The notes under the pieces: generated by a model
What the model saw: only the letters and a program-made list of their open reading frames with translations
What the model was told of the DNA's origin: nothing
The model's database searches: none
Program-made: the position numbers and the translations under genes
From: Carallia brachiata
Lineage: Eukaryota; Streptophyta; Magnoliopsida; Malpighiales; Rhizophoraceae
Direction: 5' to 3'
Assembly: GCA_021464245.1 (NCBI GenBank)
Contig: JADCRB010000066.1
Location: forward strand, 2,819,728 to 2,883,727
Length of the DNA: 64,000 bases
Part shown: piece after piece, positions 10,770-20,703 of the stretch
How positions within the stretch are numbered: position 1 is the first letter of the stretch
How the letters are laid out: each line of letters begins with the position of its first letter

Positions 10770-13700
10770 AAGGCTAGACGATAGCAACAATAAAAGTACA
10801 CTCCCTACTAGCATGAGTATAAAAGAGAGACAGCAACAGCAAATCATAATACTTCCCCACATGAGTATGAGAGGCAAGACAACAACAACAGCAAAACCGA
10901 ACTCCATATCCACACGAGATAAAAGGCGAAACGACAACAACAGCAAAAGTAGACTCTTTTCCCGCAAGAGTAAAAAAAGTGACAAGAACAACAGAAAAAC
11001 CAGCTCACTTGCCTGCACGAGCATTAAAGCTGAGACGGCAACAACAGCAAAAGTAGACTCTTTGCCCTCAAGAGTATAAAAGGCAAAAAGTACAACAATA
11101 AAGCATGCACTTAGCCAGCACAAATATAAAAGACGAGTTAGCAACAACAACAACAAAACCAGTCCCCTTGCCCACATAAGTATAAAAGGTGAGACGGCAA
11201 CAACAACTGCATACTCCTTGCTCGCACAAGTATAAAAGGTGAGACAACAATAATAAAGCATGCACCTTACCCGTACGACTATAAAAGGCGAGATGACAAC
11301 TGCAACAAAAGTAGACTCCTTAGAAGTGCGAGTGTAAAAGGCGAGACGACAACAACAACAAATGCATACTCCTTGCATGCACAAGTATAAAAGGCGAGAC
11401 GGCAACAGCAAAGCATACTCCTTGCCCGCAAGAGCATAAAAGGCGAGGCAGCAACAACAAAGCATGCTCCTTACTTGCACGAGTATAAAAGGTGAGCCGG
11501 CATTAGCAAAGCTTAGTCTTTGCCCGCATGAGAATAAAAGGCGAGTCAGTAACAACAACAAAACTAGTGTCCTTGCCAGCACGAGTATAAAAAGCGATAC
11601 AGTAGCAACAACTAAAGCAGACTCGTTGGCCACAATAGTATAGAAGGTAAAAGTCCAATAGCATGCTTTGCCCATATAAGTATAAAAGGTGAGGCGGGAA
11701 CAATAGCATAAACTGAACGAGTGTAAAAGGCGAGGCAGCAACAACAGTAAATTCAGACTCTTTGCCGCAAGAGTAAAAAGGCGACAAGTACAACAACAAA
11801 ACCAGACTCTTTGTCTGCACGAGCATAAAAGTCGAGACGGCAGCAGCAGCAAAAGTAGACTCCTTGCCTGCAAGAGCATAAAAGGCAAAAGTAAAACAAC
11901 TAAAGTATACTCCTTGCCTGCATGATTAGAAAAGATGAGACAGTAACCACAGCAAAACATACTCTTAGCCTGCACAAGTGAAAGGGCTAAACGGCACCAA
12001 CAACAAAAGCAGACTCTTTGCCCACATAGGTATAAAAGATGAGATAGCAACAACAAAGCATACTCTTTGCCCGCACCAGCATAAACAGCATGACAGCAAC
12101 AACAAAGCATGCTGCTTGCCACACAAGAATGAAAAGCAGCACATTAACAACAACAAAACCAAGCTTCCTGCTCGTACGATTATAAAAGGCGAGACTACAA
12201 CAACAATAAAGGCATACTTGCTGACATCATGAGTATAAAAGTCGACATGACAACAGTAAAGCATACTCCTTAACCGCAGGAGTATAAAAGGCGACACGAC
12301 AACAGTAAAGCATACTCCTTACCAGCATGAGTATAAAAGGCGAGACAACAACAACAACGAAAGCAGACTCCCTGCCTGTAAGAAGTATAACCACAAAAGT
12401 ACACTTTTTGCCTGCACAAGTATAAAAGGCAAGATGATAACAACAAATCTAAACTTCCTGCCTGCAAGGACATAAAAGGCGAGATAGCAATAACAACAAA
12501 AGCAGACTTTTTGCCCGTAAGAGTATAAAAGGCAAAAAGTACAACAATAAATGTATGCTCTTTGCCCATACGAGTATAAAAGGTGAGACGGCAACAACAG
12601 CAAAGCAAACACCAAACCTGCAAGAGTATAAAAGGCAAGATGGCAACAACAACAAAACCAAACTCCTTGCCTGCAAAAGTATAAAAGATGATAAGTACAA
12701 CAACAAAAGTATACTCCTCACCTGACTGAGTATAAAAGGCGAGAGAACAACTACAACAAAAGCAGATTCCTTGCCCATGCGAGTATAAAAGGCACGATGG
12801 CAACAACAACAAAATCATACTCCTTGCACACATGAGTACAAAAGGGGAGATGGCAACAGTGAAGCATACTCCTTACCCGCAAGAGAATAAAAGGCGAGAC
12901 AGCAACAACAAACCATGCACCTTACCTGCACAAGTATAAAAGGCGAGACAGCAACAACAACAAAACCAGACTCCTTGCCCGCGCGAGTGTAAAAGACGAG
13001 ACGGTACAAGAATAAAAGGCGAGACGGTACCAACAACAAAAGCATACTCCTTACCAACACGAGTGTAAAAAGCGAGTCGGTAACAACAACAAAACTAGTA
13101 TCCATGCCCACACGAGTATAAAGCGTGAGACAGCAACAACAACAAAAGCAGACTCCTTGCCCACAATAGTATAAAAGGTAATAGGTCCAACAACAAAAGC
13201 ATACTCAATGCCTACATGAGTACAAAAGGTGAGACGACAACAAAAGCAAAGCAGACTCTTAACCCGCACAAGAATGAAAGGCGAGATGGCAACAACAGTA
13301 AAAACAGACTCTTTGCCCGCAAGAGTAAAGAAGGCGACAAGTACAACAATAAAATCAGACTCCTTACTCGCACGAACATGAAAATCGAGACAGCAACACC
13401 AGCAAAAGTAGACTCCTTGCCCGCAAGAGTATAAAAGGCAAAAAGTACAACAACAAAGGTATACTACTTGCTTGCACAAGTATAAAAGGAGAGACAATGA
13501 CTACAATAAAATAGACTCCTAGCCCGCACGAGTTAAAAGCCTAGACAGCAACAACAACAAACGTAGACTCCTTACCGATAATAGTATGAAAGGCGAGACG
13601 ACAGCAACAAAGCATGTTGCTTGCTCGCAGGAGAATAAATGGCAACATGGCAACAACAACAAAACCAGACTCCACGCCCGTACGAGTATAAAAGGCGAGA

Positions 13701-14366
13701 TAGCAACAACAAGAAAAGCATACTCGCTGCCAGCTTGAGTAGAAAAGGCGACATGGCAATAGAAAAGGATACACCTTGCCTGCATGAGTATAAAAGGCGA
13801 GATGGTAACAACAACAAAACTAGACCCCTTGCCCACACGAGCATAAAAGGCGAGACTGTAAGAACAGCAAAAGTAGACTCCTTGCCCGCAAGTGCATAAA
13901 AAGCAAACTATACAACAACAAAAGTACAGTCCTCACCTGCACAAGTATAAATGGCAAGACGATAGCAGCAACAAAACCAGACTCCCTGCCTGCACAAGTA
14001 TAAAAGGCGAGACGGCAACAACAACAAAATCAGACTCCTTGCCCATAAGAGTATAAAAGGTGAAAAGTACAACAACAAAAGTATGCACTTTGCCTGCATG
14101 AGAATAAAAAGCGAGACGGCAACAACATCAAAGCAGACACCTAGCCCGCACGAGCATAAAAGGCAAGACAGCAACAACAACAAAAGCAGGCTCCTTCCCG
14201 CAAGAGTATAAAAGACGACAAGTACAATAACAAAAGTGTACTCCTTGCTAGACCAAGTATAAAAGGCGAGATGGCAACAACAACAAAAGTAGACTTCTTG
14301 CCTGCAAGAGGATAAAAGGCGAAAAGTTGAAGAAAAAAAGTATACTCCTTGCTCGCTCGAGTATAA
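10770..14366 (+). repeat. TATA-box minisatellite array, block S3
   Basis: About 70 units of the 49-53 bp family. The first 2.07 kb is a deleted copy of S1 (see 10056-12835), and the rest has other unit variants, including a GAGTTAAAAGCCT unit near 13530. The antisense strand is open over 455 codons (12122 to 10755), the longest open frame in the window. Its product would be a monotonous Leu/Val/Cys-rich repeat with no recognisable domain, so it is not annotated as a gene. The right edge (CTCGAGTATAAAC) passes into integrase coding sequence in the same orientation. Confidence 0.95.
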
Positions 14367-14827
14367 ACTTACTCCCCAAATTTGGAAGGAGATCAACAGC
14401 AAGTCAGTGCATCGTGGGCTGGTTCCAAAGTATGACGGTCCCTTCACAGTCGAGAAGAAAGTTGGCAATGTTGCATACAAGTTGCAATTTCCAAAAAGAT
14501 TGAAGGTATATCCAACCTTCCATATGAGCTTCTTGAAGCCCTTCTACGAGGAAGCGGGCAATGAGCCTTCAAGGAAACAAGCTCGGCATGCACCGCCTAC
14601 AACCAGAACTGAGTTCTAGCGTGAAGTGGAGAGAATCCTGGACCACCGAACGCATGGGCAAAGTAAGAAGAACTGGCAGTTTGAGTACTTGGTGAAGTGG
14701 AAGAATGCCCCAGACAGTGAGGTAAGCTAGGAAAAAGATGTGACTCTATGGTAGTTTGAGAAGCAGGTGGAAAACTACCTTTCAACCCTACCAATGAGGA
14801 TGTTGGCTTCAACAAGTGGGGGTGGTT
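14367..14827 (+). pseudogene. Chromovirus integrase C-terminus and chromodomain
   Basis: The forward frame 14407-14619 and its continuation encode the C-terminal part of a Ty3/gypsy integrase. Markers are 'GLVPKYDGPFTVEKKVGN' and 'VYPTFHMSFLKPF'. A chromodomain follows (FEYLVKWKNAP near 14680-14710, then 'EKDVTLW', FEKQVENYLSTL), which in intact elements guides integration to marked chromatin and places the element among chromoviruses. Three in-frame TAG stops (14617-14619, 14728-14730, 14752-14754) are each one transition from a sense codon. The integrase zinc-binding and catalytic domains that should precede it are absent, and satellite S3 takes their place. Confidence 0.88.
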
Positions 14828-15020
14828 TGTTAGTCCCTTGAACACTTAGCATGCTGGAGTTAGTGGCACCTTGCACCAATTCTTAGCATTGGATTTTGGA
14901 GTGGCTGGGCACTCCTTGAGGCAAGATGAAAGCTGAGAGGGTTAGCGTAGGCAAGAACCTACATGTGGGTCCCAGTGTGGACCAAGGTTGGGGCTGGACA
15001 AAATATGCTAGGCTACATGT
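14828..15020 (+). mobile_element. Chromovirus 3' LTR, first ~190 bp
   Basis: Directly after the chromodomain, a polypurine-rich stretch (AGTGGGGGTGGTT) precedes TGTTAGTCCCTTGAAC, the LTR start. It aligns with the LTR starts at 30913 (+), 35529 (-) and 18615 (-), sharing the AACACTTAGCATGC and GGTTGGGCACTCCTTG-type blocks. It breaks off near 15020 (CATGTTCGTGGAC), where a reversed pol fragment begins. Confidence 0.85.
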
Positions 15021-15716
15021 TCGTGGACAAAATATAGCTAGTGATGTATGTCCTTTTCCCTTCATCTCCTTTAGTAATTTTGACCTACTAATATCCAGAC
15101 TGCATATCCAGCTTGGAGAAATAAGAGGCACTGGCCTGTCTATCAAACATGTCAGCAATCAATGGAATATAATACTTGTTCTTCACTGTTACTTTGTTTA
15201 ATGCCCTATAATCTACACACATCTGTAGGGAGCCATCGTGTTTCTTCTAAAACAATACTAGGGCACCATATGGCTCTTTGGAGGGCTGAATTAGGCGTAC
15301 ATCCAGTAACTTCGTCAACTGCTTCCTTAGTTCTACTAACTCTAGCAGACTCATGCGGTATGGAGCTTGTGCTAGTGGTTTGGAACTAGGCACCGAATTG
15401 ATCTTATGGTCAGTGGCACACCTCAGGAGAAGACACTTGGGGAGTTCGAGAGGCATCACATCATTGAACTCACCCAACAGATCTGCAACACTATTAGGCA
15501 CCTCCACAACAATGCCTTCTTTAATCTCCATCAAAGCTACAAGGTAGGTGACTGCTCCCTTCTTCGGACCACACTCCACCTTCATAGCTAATAGCATACT
15601 TCCTGACTTCCCACCAATACTGGAAGAGGGAGTGAATATTTCAGAAACATAACATGGATGATCCTCATGCATGCTCATGAGACTACCCGAGTGAGCCAAC
15701 AGAGCAACTTTTACAC
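15021..15716 (-). pseudogene. Ty3/gypsy RT N-terminus and protease-RT linker (reverse)
   Basis: The minus strand holds one open stretch at 15247-15720 (157 codons). It contains HEDHPCYVSEIFTPSS, VADLLGEFNDVMPLELP, CLLLRCATDHKINSVP and 'VRLIQPSKEPYGALVLF', which is the segment just before and into RT. RT N-terminal remains at 15030-15250 are disrupted, and RT is cut off before the catalytic YLDD box. It is colinear with 7560-8240 and belongs with the protease and gag relics to its right. Confidence 0.86.
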
Positions 15717-16110
15717 TCACAAAGAAATCAACTCCAGTATTATATCAACATCATCTAAAGGCACCACAGTGAAGTTAAGTTTACCAAACCAAGTACCAAT
15801 AGTTACCTTCACACCTAATGCCATGCCAAGCACCTCCCGAGCTGCTAAGTTGATTGCCTTCATTCGACTTCTAGTTTTGGTGACTTTTAGACCCAATGAC
15901 TCCACCATCCTCTTAGCAACGAAGTTGTGGGTAGCCCATGTCATCCATTGCCATCAACTCCTTATTACTGAGCCTAATCTTCACATACATCAGGCTGAAT
16001 TATGGGGCATGTCCAGCTTGCACAGCACTCGCCAACTAAAGAGGATTGACCTGAGAGGTGCCAACAACATTCGAGATGCTACTTCTCCCACTCTCCTCAG
16101 CAACTATGGC
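15717..16110 (-). pseudogene. Gypsy protease relic (reverse)
   Basis: The minus strand (part open at 15717-15944) encodes the protease C-terminal half and following linker: VESLGLKVTKTRSRMKAIN, 'VLGMALGVKVTIGTWFGKLNF', then 'DDVDIILELI'. At the active site the codons read Asp-Met-Gly, followed by a frameshift, where the other copies have Asp-Thr-Gly, so it is catalytically dead. It retains about 100 bp that the copy at 8241-8440 has lost. Confidence 0.78.
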
Positions 16111-17087
16111 ACTTAACTTCTCCCTCTTTGGACACTCTTCGGCTTGCATGGTCCATTATAGATGAAACAAACAAAGTTAGACTTGCCTTTATCTTGTTTT
16201 TGGTAGACGACTGTGGCTTTATCCTTGCCGCCACCATTGTACTTACCCCTCTTGCCCTCATTTTTCTTTTTGGCTTATCCTTGGGCTACTTCCCAGCATC
16301 TAAATCAGAGGACTTGTTGATCCAAAAATCAACAAAACCATTAGCCACAACCATTGCAGAATGTAGGTCCTTCACACCTTGCCTTCTAAGCTCGAGTTAA
16401 GCCTAAGGTTGTAGACTGGAAAGGAAGTTGAAAAGCTTGTCTGCATCTGACATATTTTGGATGTCAAGCATCAAGGAACTGAATTCCTTCACATAATCAT
16501 GTACTGTGCCATTTTGCTTCAACTTCTTTAGGGACTCCCTCGCAACCCATGATGTATTACAAGGCAAAAACTAGTCCTTCAACTCCTTTTTGAGGCTCTC
16601 CCACATCTCGATCTTAGACTTGCCTGCACTTCCATTGTCATCCAACTGAGTCTGCCACCACAGCTTGGTGTCCTTGGCTAGATACACGCTGGTCAGATTG
16701 ACCTTCTTGTCATCTAGCACTCAGACAGCCTTGAAATACTGTTCCATGTCTCCTAGGAAATTCTTAATCTCTGTGGCATCCCTTGCTTCCTTGAAGGCTT
16801 TAAGCTCCAACACCTTCATCTTGGTCGAGCCAACCATAACATCTCTGCCTGGTTGAGAGGCTACAGCCTTCTTGAGGATGGCTATTTCTACTACCATCTC
16901 ATCAAGCCAAAAAGTTGTGTTTGAAGAGGCCACCACCTCATGTTGTCGGTGCAGATCGATTATATACTTCTCATGGAGCGCCTTAGAACATGGTGAAATT
17001 TGGATCCTCTGAAAGATCGCCAAGTATCTCAAAAAGCTTGGCTATGCAGACACGAACTGCATCAAGACCCAAACCACCTACCATTAG
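16111..17087 (-). pseudogene. Gypsy gag relic (reverse), with N-terminus
   Basis: The minus strand carries fragments of the same Gag as 8441-9270, and extends further toward the N-terminus. The open piece at 16721-17032 includes ALHEKYIIDLHRQHEVVASS, 'EIAILKKAVASQPG', 'EARDATEIKNFLGDMEQYF'. The zinc-knuckle region (about 16130-16180) has lost its second Cys and its His. Beyond 17060 the sequence matches the pre-gag leader of the forward copy ('CCAAACCACCTACCATT' is the complement of the leader near 31812-31828). Satellite S4 starts at 17088, where the element's 5' LTR would be expected. Confidence 0.84.
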
Positions 17088-18407
17088 TCAAACCTTTATC
17101 CTCTTATATGGGTATAAAAGGCGAGACAGCAACTGCACAACATACTCCTTGCCTGCATGAGTATAAAGCATACTCCTTTCCGCCAATTGTATAAAAGGCG
17201 AGACGGCAACAGTAAAGCATACTCCTTGCCTGCAAAAATATAAAAGACAAGAAAACAACAACAAAGCATACTCCCTACCTGCACGAGTGTAAAGGATGAA
17301 CGACAATAACGACAAAACTAAACTCAGTGCCCGTACGTGTATAAAAGTTGAGACAACAATAACAACAAAAGCATACTCCTTGCCCGCACGAGTGTAAAAG
17401 GCAAGACAGCAATAGTAAAGCATATTCCTTTCACGCAAGAGTATAAAGGGCGAGACGACAACTAAAAAGCATGCTCCTCGCCTGCACGAGTTTAAAAGGA
17501 TAGATGACAACAAAATAAAACCACACTCCTTGACCGCACAAGTATAAAATGCGAAATGGCAACAACAATAAAAGCACATTCTTTGCTCGCACGAGTATAA
17601 GAGGCGAGATGACAATAGCAAAGCATACTCTTACCCCACACATGTATGAAAGGCAAGATGAAAACAACACAAAACAAGAATCCTTGCTTGCACGAGCGTA
17701 AAAGACGAGACAGTAAGAACAACAAAAGCATACCCTTTGCTCGCATGACTGTAAAAGGCGAGATAACACCAGCAAATCATACTCCTGGCCCAAACGAGTA
17801 TAAAAATTGAGATGGCAACAAGAACAAAACCAGACACTTTGCGTGCAAGTGTATAAAAGGTGAGAAAGCAACAACAAAGCAAACTCCATGTCTACACGAG
17901 TATAAAAGGCAATACGATAGCAACAAAGCATGTTGCTTGACCGCACAAGTATAAAAGGTTTAACGACAGCATTAACAAAGGAACGCCCCTTGCCCGCATG
18001 AATATAAAAGGTAAGGCGGCAACAGCAAAGTACACTCATTTCCCACACGAGCATAAAAGGCATGACGACAACAACAACAAAACCAGACTCTTTGCCCTTA
18101 TAGGTGTAACAACAACAAAAGCATGCTCTTTGCTCGCTAGTGTATAAAAGGCAAAACGCACAACAAGAAAAGTATACTCCTTGCCCGCATGAGTATAAAA
18201 GGCGAGACAGCAACAACAGCAAAGCACACTCCTAGCCCGCACGAGTATAGAATGTGAGACAACAACAATAACAAAAGCACACTCCTTGCCCACATGAGTA
18301 TAAAAGGCGAGAGGGCAACAACAACAAAACCAGACTCTTTACCTGCATGGGTATAAAAGGCGAGACAGTAACAACAATAAAAGCAAACTCTTTGCCCGCA
18401 ACCGTAT
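17088..18407 (+). repeat. TATA-box minisatellite array, block S4
   Basis: About 26 units. The unit order matches 41783-43431 (for example the shortened GTATAAAGCATACTCCTTTC unit followed by CCGCCAATTGTATAAAAGG), with about 0.3 kb less in total. It also matches the mirrored copy near 61.3-62.9 kb. It ends at a single N (18408), inside a unit (GCAACCGTAT). Confidence 0.95.
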
Positions 18408-18408
18408 N
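18408..18408. other. Single N between satellite and LTR
   Basis: One N separates satellite (ACCGTAT) from a reversed LTR fragment (CCATGACCC). In the matching satellite at 43431 the same unit simply continues, so the N is on a true discontinuity or an assembly join. Confidence 0.9.
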
Positions 18409-18615
18409 CCATGACCCATTGGATGGAGCCCACAAATCTGTAGCCCAATCCATGCCTTGGTCCACCTTGGGACCCACACGTAGGCCCGTGCCTACGCTGA
18501 ACCCTCTCAGCTTTCGCGTTGCCTCAAGAAGTGCCCAGCCACCCCAAAGTCCAATGCTGGGAAGTGGCAGAAGGTGCCACCAACTCTAGCATGCTAAGTG
18601 TTCAAGGGACTAGCA
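18409..18615 (-). mobile_element. Chromovirus LTR, 5' end fragment, inserted in 18S
   Basis: Read on minus, this is the first ~207 bp of the LTR (start TGCTAGTCCCTTGAACACTT at 18615). It is the same sequence as 14828-15020 and 30913-31120. The LTR start abuts 18S at CCTACCATGGTGG (18616). The other broken 18S end (30912) stops at ...GGCCTAC beside another LTR start, so CCTAC flanks both LTR starts, as a 5 bp target-site duplication would. Confidence 0.87.
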
Positions 18616-19783
18616 CCTACCATGGTGGTAACGGGTAACAGAGAATTAGTGTTCGATTCTAGAGAGGGAGCCTCAAAAATAGCTACGACATCCAAGGAAG
18701 GCAGCAGGTACACAAATTACCCCATCCTAACACGAGGAGGTGGTGACAATAAATAACAATACTGAGCTCTTGCGAGTCTGCTAATTGGAATGAATACAAT
18801 CTAAATCCTTTAACGAAGATCGGTTGGAGGTCAGGCTTGGTGCCAGCCGCATTCAAGTTCCAATAGCGTCTATTTAAGTTGTTGTAATTAAAAAGCTCGT
18901 AGTTGGACCTTGGGATGAGTTTATCAGTCTGCCTTTGGTGTGCCCTTTTCGCCTCATCCCTTCTACCGGCGGTGCGCTCTTGGCCTTAATTGGCCAGTTT
19001 ATGCCTACAGTGCTGTTACTTTGAAGAAAATAGAGTGCTCAAATCAATCCTATTCTTTGGATACATTAATATGGGATAACATCATAGGACTTTGATCCTA
19101 TTGTGTTGGCCTTTGGGATCAGAGTAATGATTAACAGGGACAGGTGTGGGCATTCGTATTTCAAAGTCAGAGGTAAAATTCATGGATTTATGAAAGACAA
19201 TCAACTGCAAAAGCGTTTGCCAAGGATGTTTTTATTAATCAAGAATGAAGTTTGGGGGCTAAAAAATGATCAATACCGTCTTAGTCTCAACCATAAGCGA
19301 TGCTGACCAAGGATCGATAGAAGTTGCTTTTAGGACTCTACTGGCACCTTATGAGAAATCAAAGTCTTTGGGTTTCGAAGGAAGTATGGTCGCAAGGCTA
19401 AAACTTAAAGGAATTGACGGAATGACACTACTACGAGTGGAGTCTACGGCTTAATTTGACTCAACAGGGGGAAACTTATCTGGTCCAGACATAGTAAGGA
19501 TTGATAAACTAAGTGCTTTTTTTTATTCTATGGGTGGTGGTGAATGGTTGTTCTTAGTTGGTGGAGCGATTTGTTTAGTTAATTTAATTAACGAATGAGA
19601 CCTCAGCCTGCTAACTAGCTAGGTAGAGATGATCCTCTGTGGCTAGCTTCATACAAGGACTATGGCCTTCTAGGCAAAAGAAGTTTGAGGTAATAATAGG
19701 TCTGTGATGCCTTAGATGTTTTGGACCACAAGCGTAATACACCGATTTATTCAACGAGTCTATAGCCTTGGCCGATAGGCCTA

Positions 19784-19815
<32 letters not shown>

Positions 19816-20083
19816 GGATCATTGCAATTGTTGGTCTTTAACGAGGATTTCCTTGTAAGTGCGAGTCATCAGGTCGTGTTGACTATGTCCCTAGCCTTTG
19901 TACACACCGCCTATCGCTCTTACCGATTGAATGGTCTAGTTAAGTGTTCGGATAGCGGTGACGTGGGCGGTTCGCCGCTTTCGCCGCTAACAACGACGCA
20001 AGAAGTCCACTGAACCTTATTATTTAGAGGAAGGAGAAGTGGTAACGAGGTTTCTATTGGTGAACCTACGAAAGGATCATTGT
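18616..20083 (+). rRNA. 18S rRNA, 3' four-fifths, heavily mutated (copy 3)
   Basis: The sequence starts at 18S position ~340 (CCTACCATGGTGGTAACGGG) and runs to the 3' end (GAAAGGATCATTG). It includes AATTAAAAAGCTCGTAGTTGG (about 18886-18906), GAATTGACGGAA (about 19412), GGAGTCTACGGCTTAATTTG, and TTGTACACACCGCC. There are very many C-to-T and G-to-A changes, including within universally conserved motifs, so it cannot encode functional rRNA. The missing 5' 345 bp correspond to the piece at 30568-30912 in the next unit. Confidence 0.95.
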
Positions 20084-20332
20084 CGAAACCTCTACCCAGC
20101 AGAACGACCTGCGAACAAGTTAACATCACATAACGCAGGGCATGCGTCGGTCATGGGGGGCACCTGCACGCTGCTGTCTGTCGTGATGCCGATAGCTCGT
20201 CGGTCACCCTCGTGGCACGAACAACAAATCCTCAGCGTAGGTCGTGACATGGAAATCAAAAATTGAAAGGCAATGCCTAGTCACCCCAGGAACGGAGTGT
20301 AAGCGGGGCATTGCACCTCTATAATGAGAATC
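20084..20332 (+). other. ITS1 (rDNA copy 3)
   Basis: This is an ITS1 of about 249 bp, from TCGAAACCTCTACCCAGCAG to the 5.8S start, homologous to 9916-10165. The angiosperm core motif is decayed (GTCGTGACATGGAAAT), in line with loss of function. Confidence 0.86.
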
Positions 20333-20494
20333 AAAACGAATCTCGGTAATGGATGTCTCAGCTCCCGCATCGATGAAGAACGTAACGAAATACGATACTT
20401 GGTGTGAATTGTAGAATCTCGTGAATTATCAAGTCTTTGAACGCAAGTTGTGCTCGAACCCTTCCAGCCAGGGGCACGTCTGCCCATGTGTCAC
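20333..20494 (+). rRNA. 5.8S rRNA, degenerate (copy 3)
   Basis: Full length (about 162 bp) but the most mutated 5.8S here: AAAACGAATCTCGGTAATGG, GAACGTAACGAAATACG, GAATTATCAAGTCTTTG. It keeps the plant 5.8S layout between ITS1 and ITS2. It is a pseudogene. Confidence 0.92.
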
Positions 20495-20703
20495 AGAACA
20501 TTGCCCACCCGACTCGCAAATAGATGGGGTTGCGGTTGGTGGCGAAAGATGGCCTCCTGTGTGCTCGGCTTCTCGGTTGGCCCAAAAACCATGTCCCTAA
20601 CAACGTTCGCCTCAAAAACAGCTGTTGAGAGACCCTCGCACAGTGTCATGCGGTCGTGTCGTCGCTTAAAACTTTGATGAACTCGACCATTTCTTGCATC
20701 GTG
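20495..20703 (+). other. ITS2 (rDNA copy 3)
   Basis: About 209 bp between 5.8S and 26S, homologous to the other ITS2 copies (GGCCCAAAAACCATGTCCC at about 20579). Confidence 0.86.

Larger units (their letters stand above)
10056..12835 (+). repeat. Segmental duplication, copy b (partner 1-4910)
   Basis: The order ITS1-5.8S-ITS2-26S-satellite matches 1-4910, with two deletions. One removes the 26S/satellite boundary, so 26S stops at CCCGGACCCT and satellite starts at AAGGCTAGACGATAGC. The other joins array positions equivalent to about 1443 and 3131 at about 11090. Past 12835 the copies part: copy a meets the reversed pol fragment, while copy b continues as satellite. Confidence 0.8.

Noticed and set aside
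10755..12122. 455-codon antisense ORF as a membrane protein gene
   Set aside because: It is a direct readout of the satellite in one frame. Neighbouring frames are equally open, units of 49/51/53 bp keep shifting frame, and there is no domain, signal or homologous single-copy region.
18616..20083. Functional 18S rRNA gene
   Set aside because: The 5' 345 bp are missing and many universally conserved positions are changed, so only a pseudogene call is justified.
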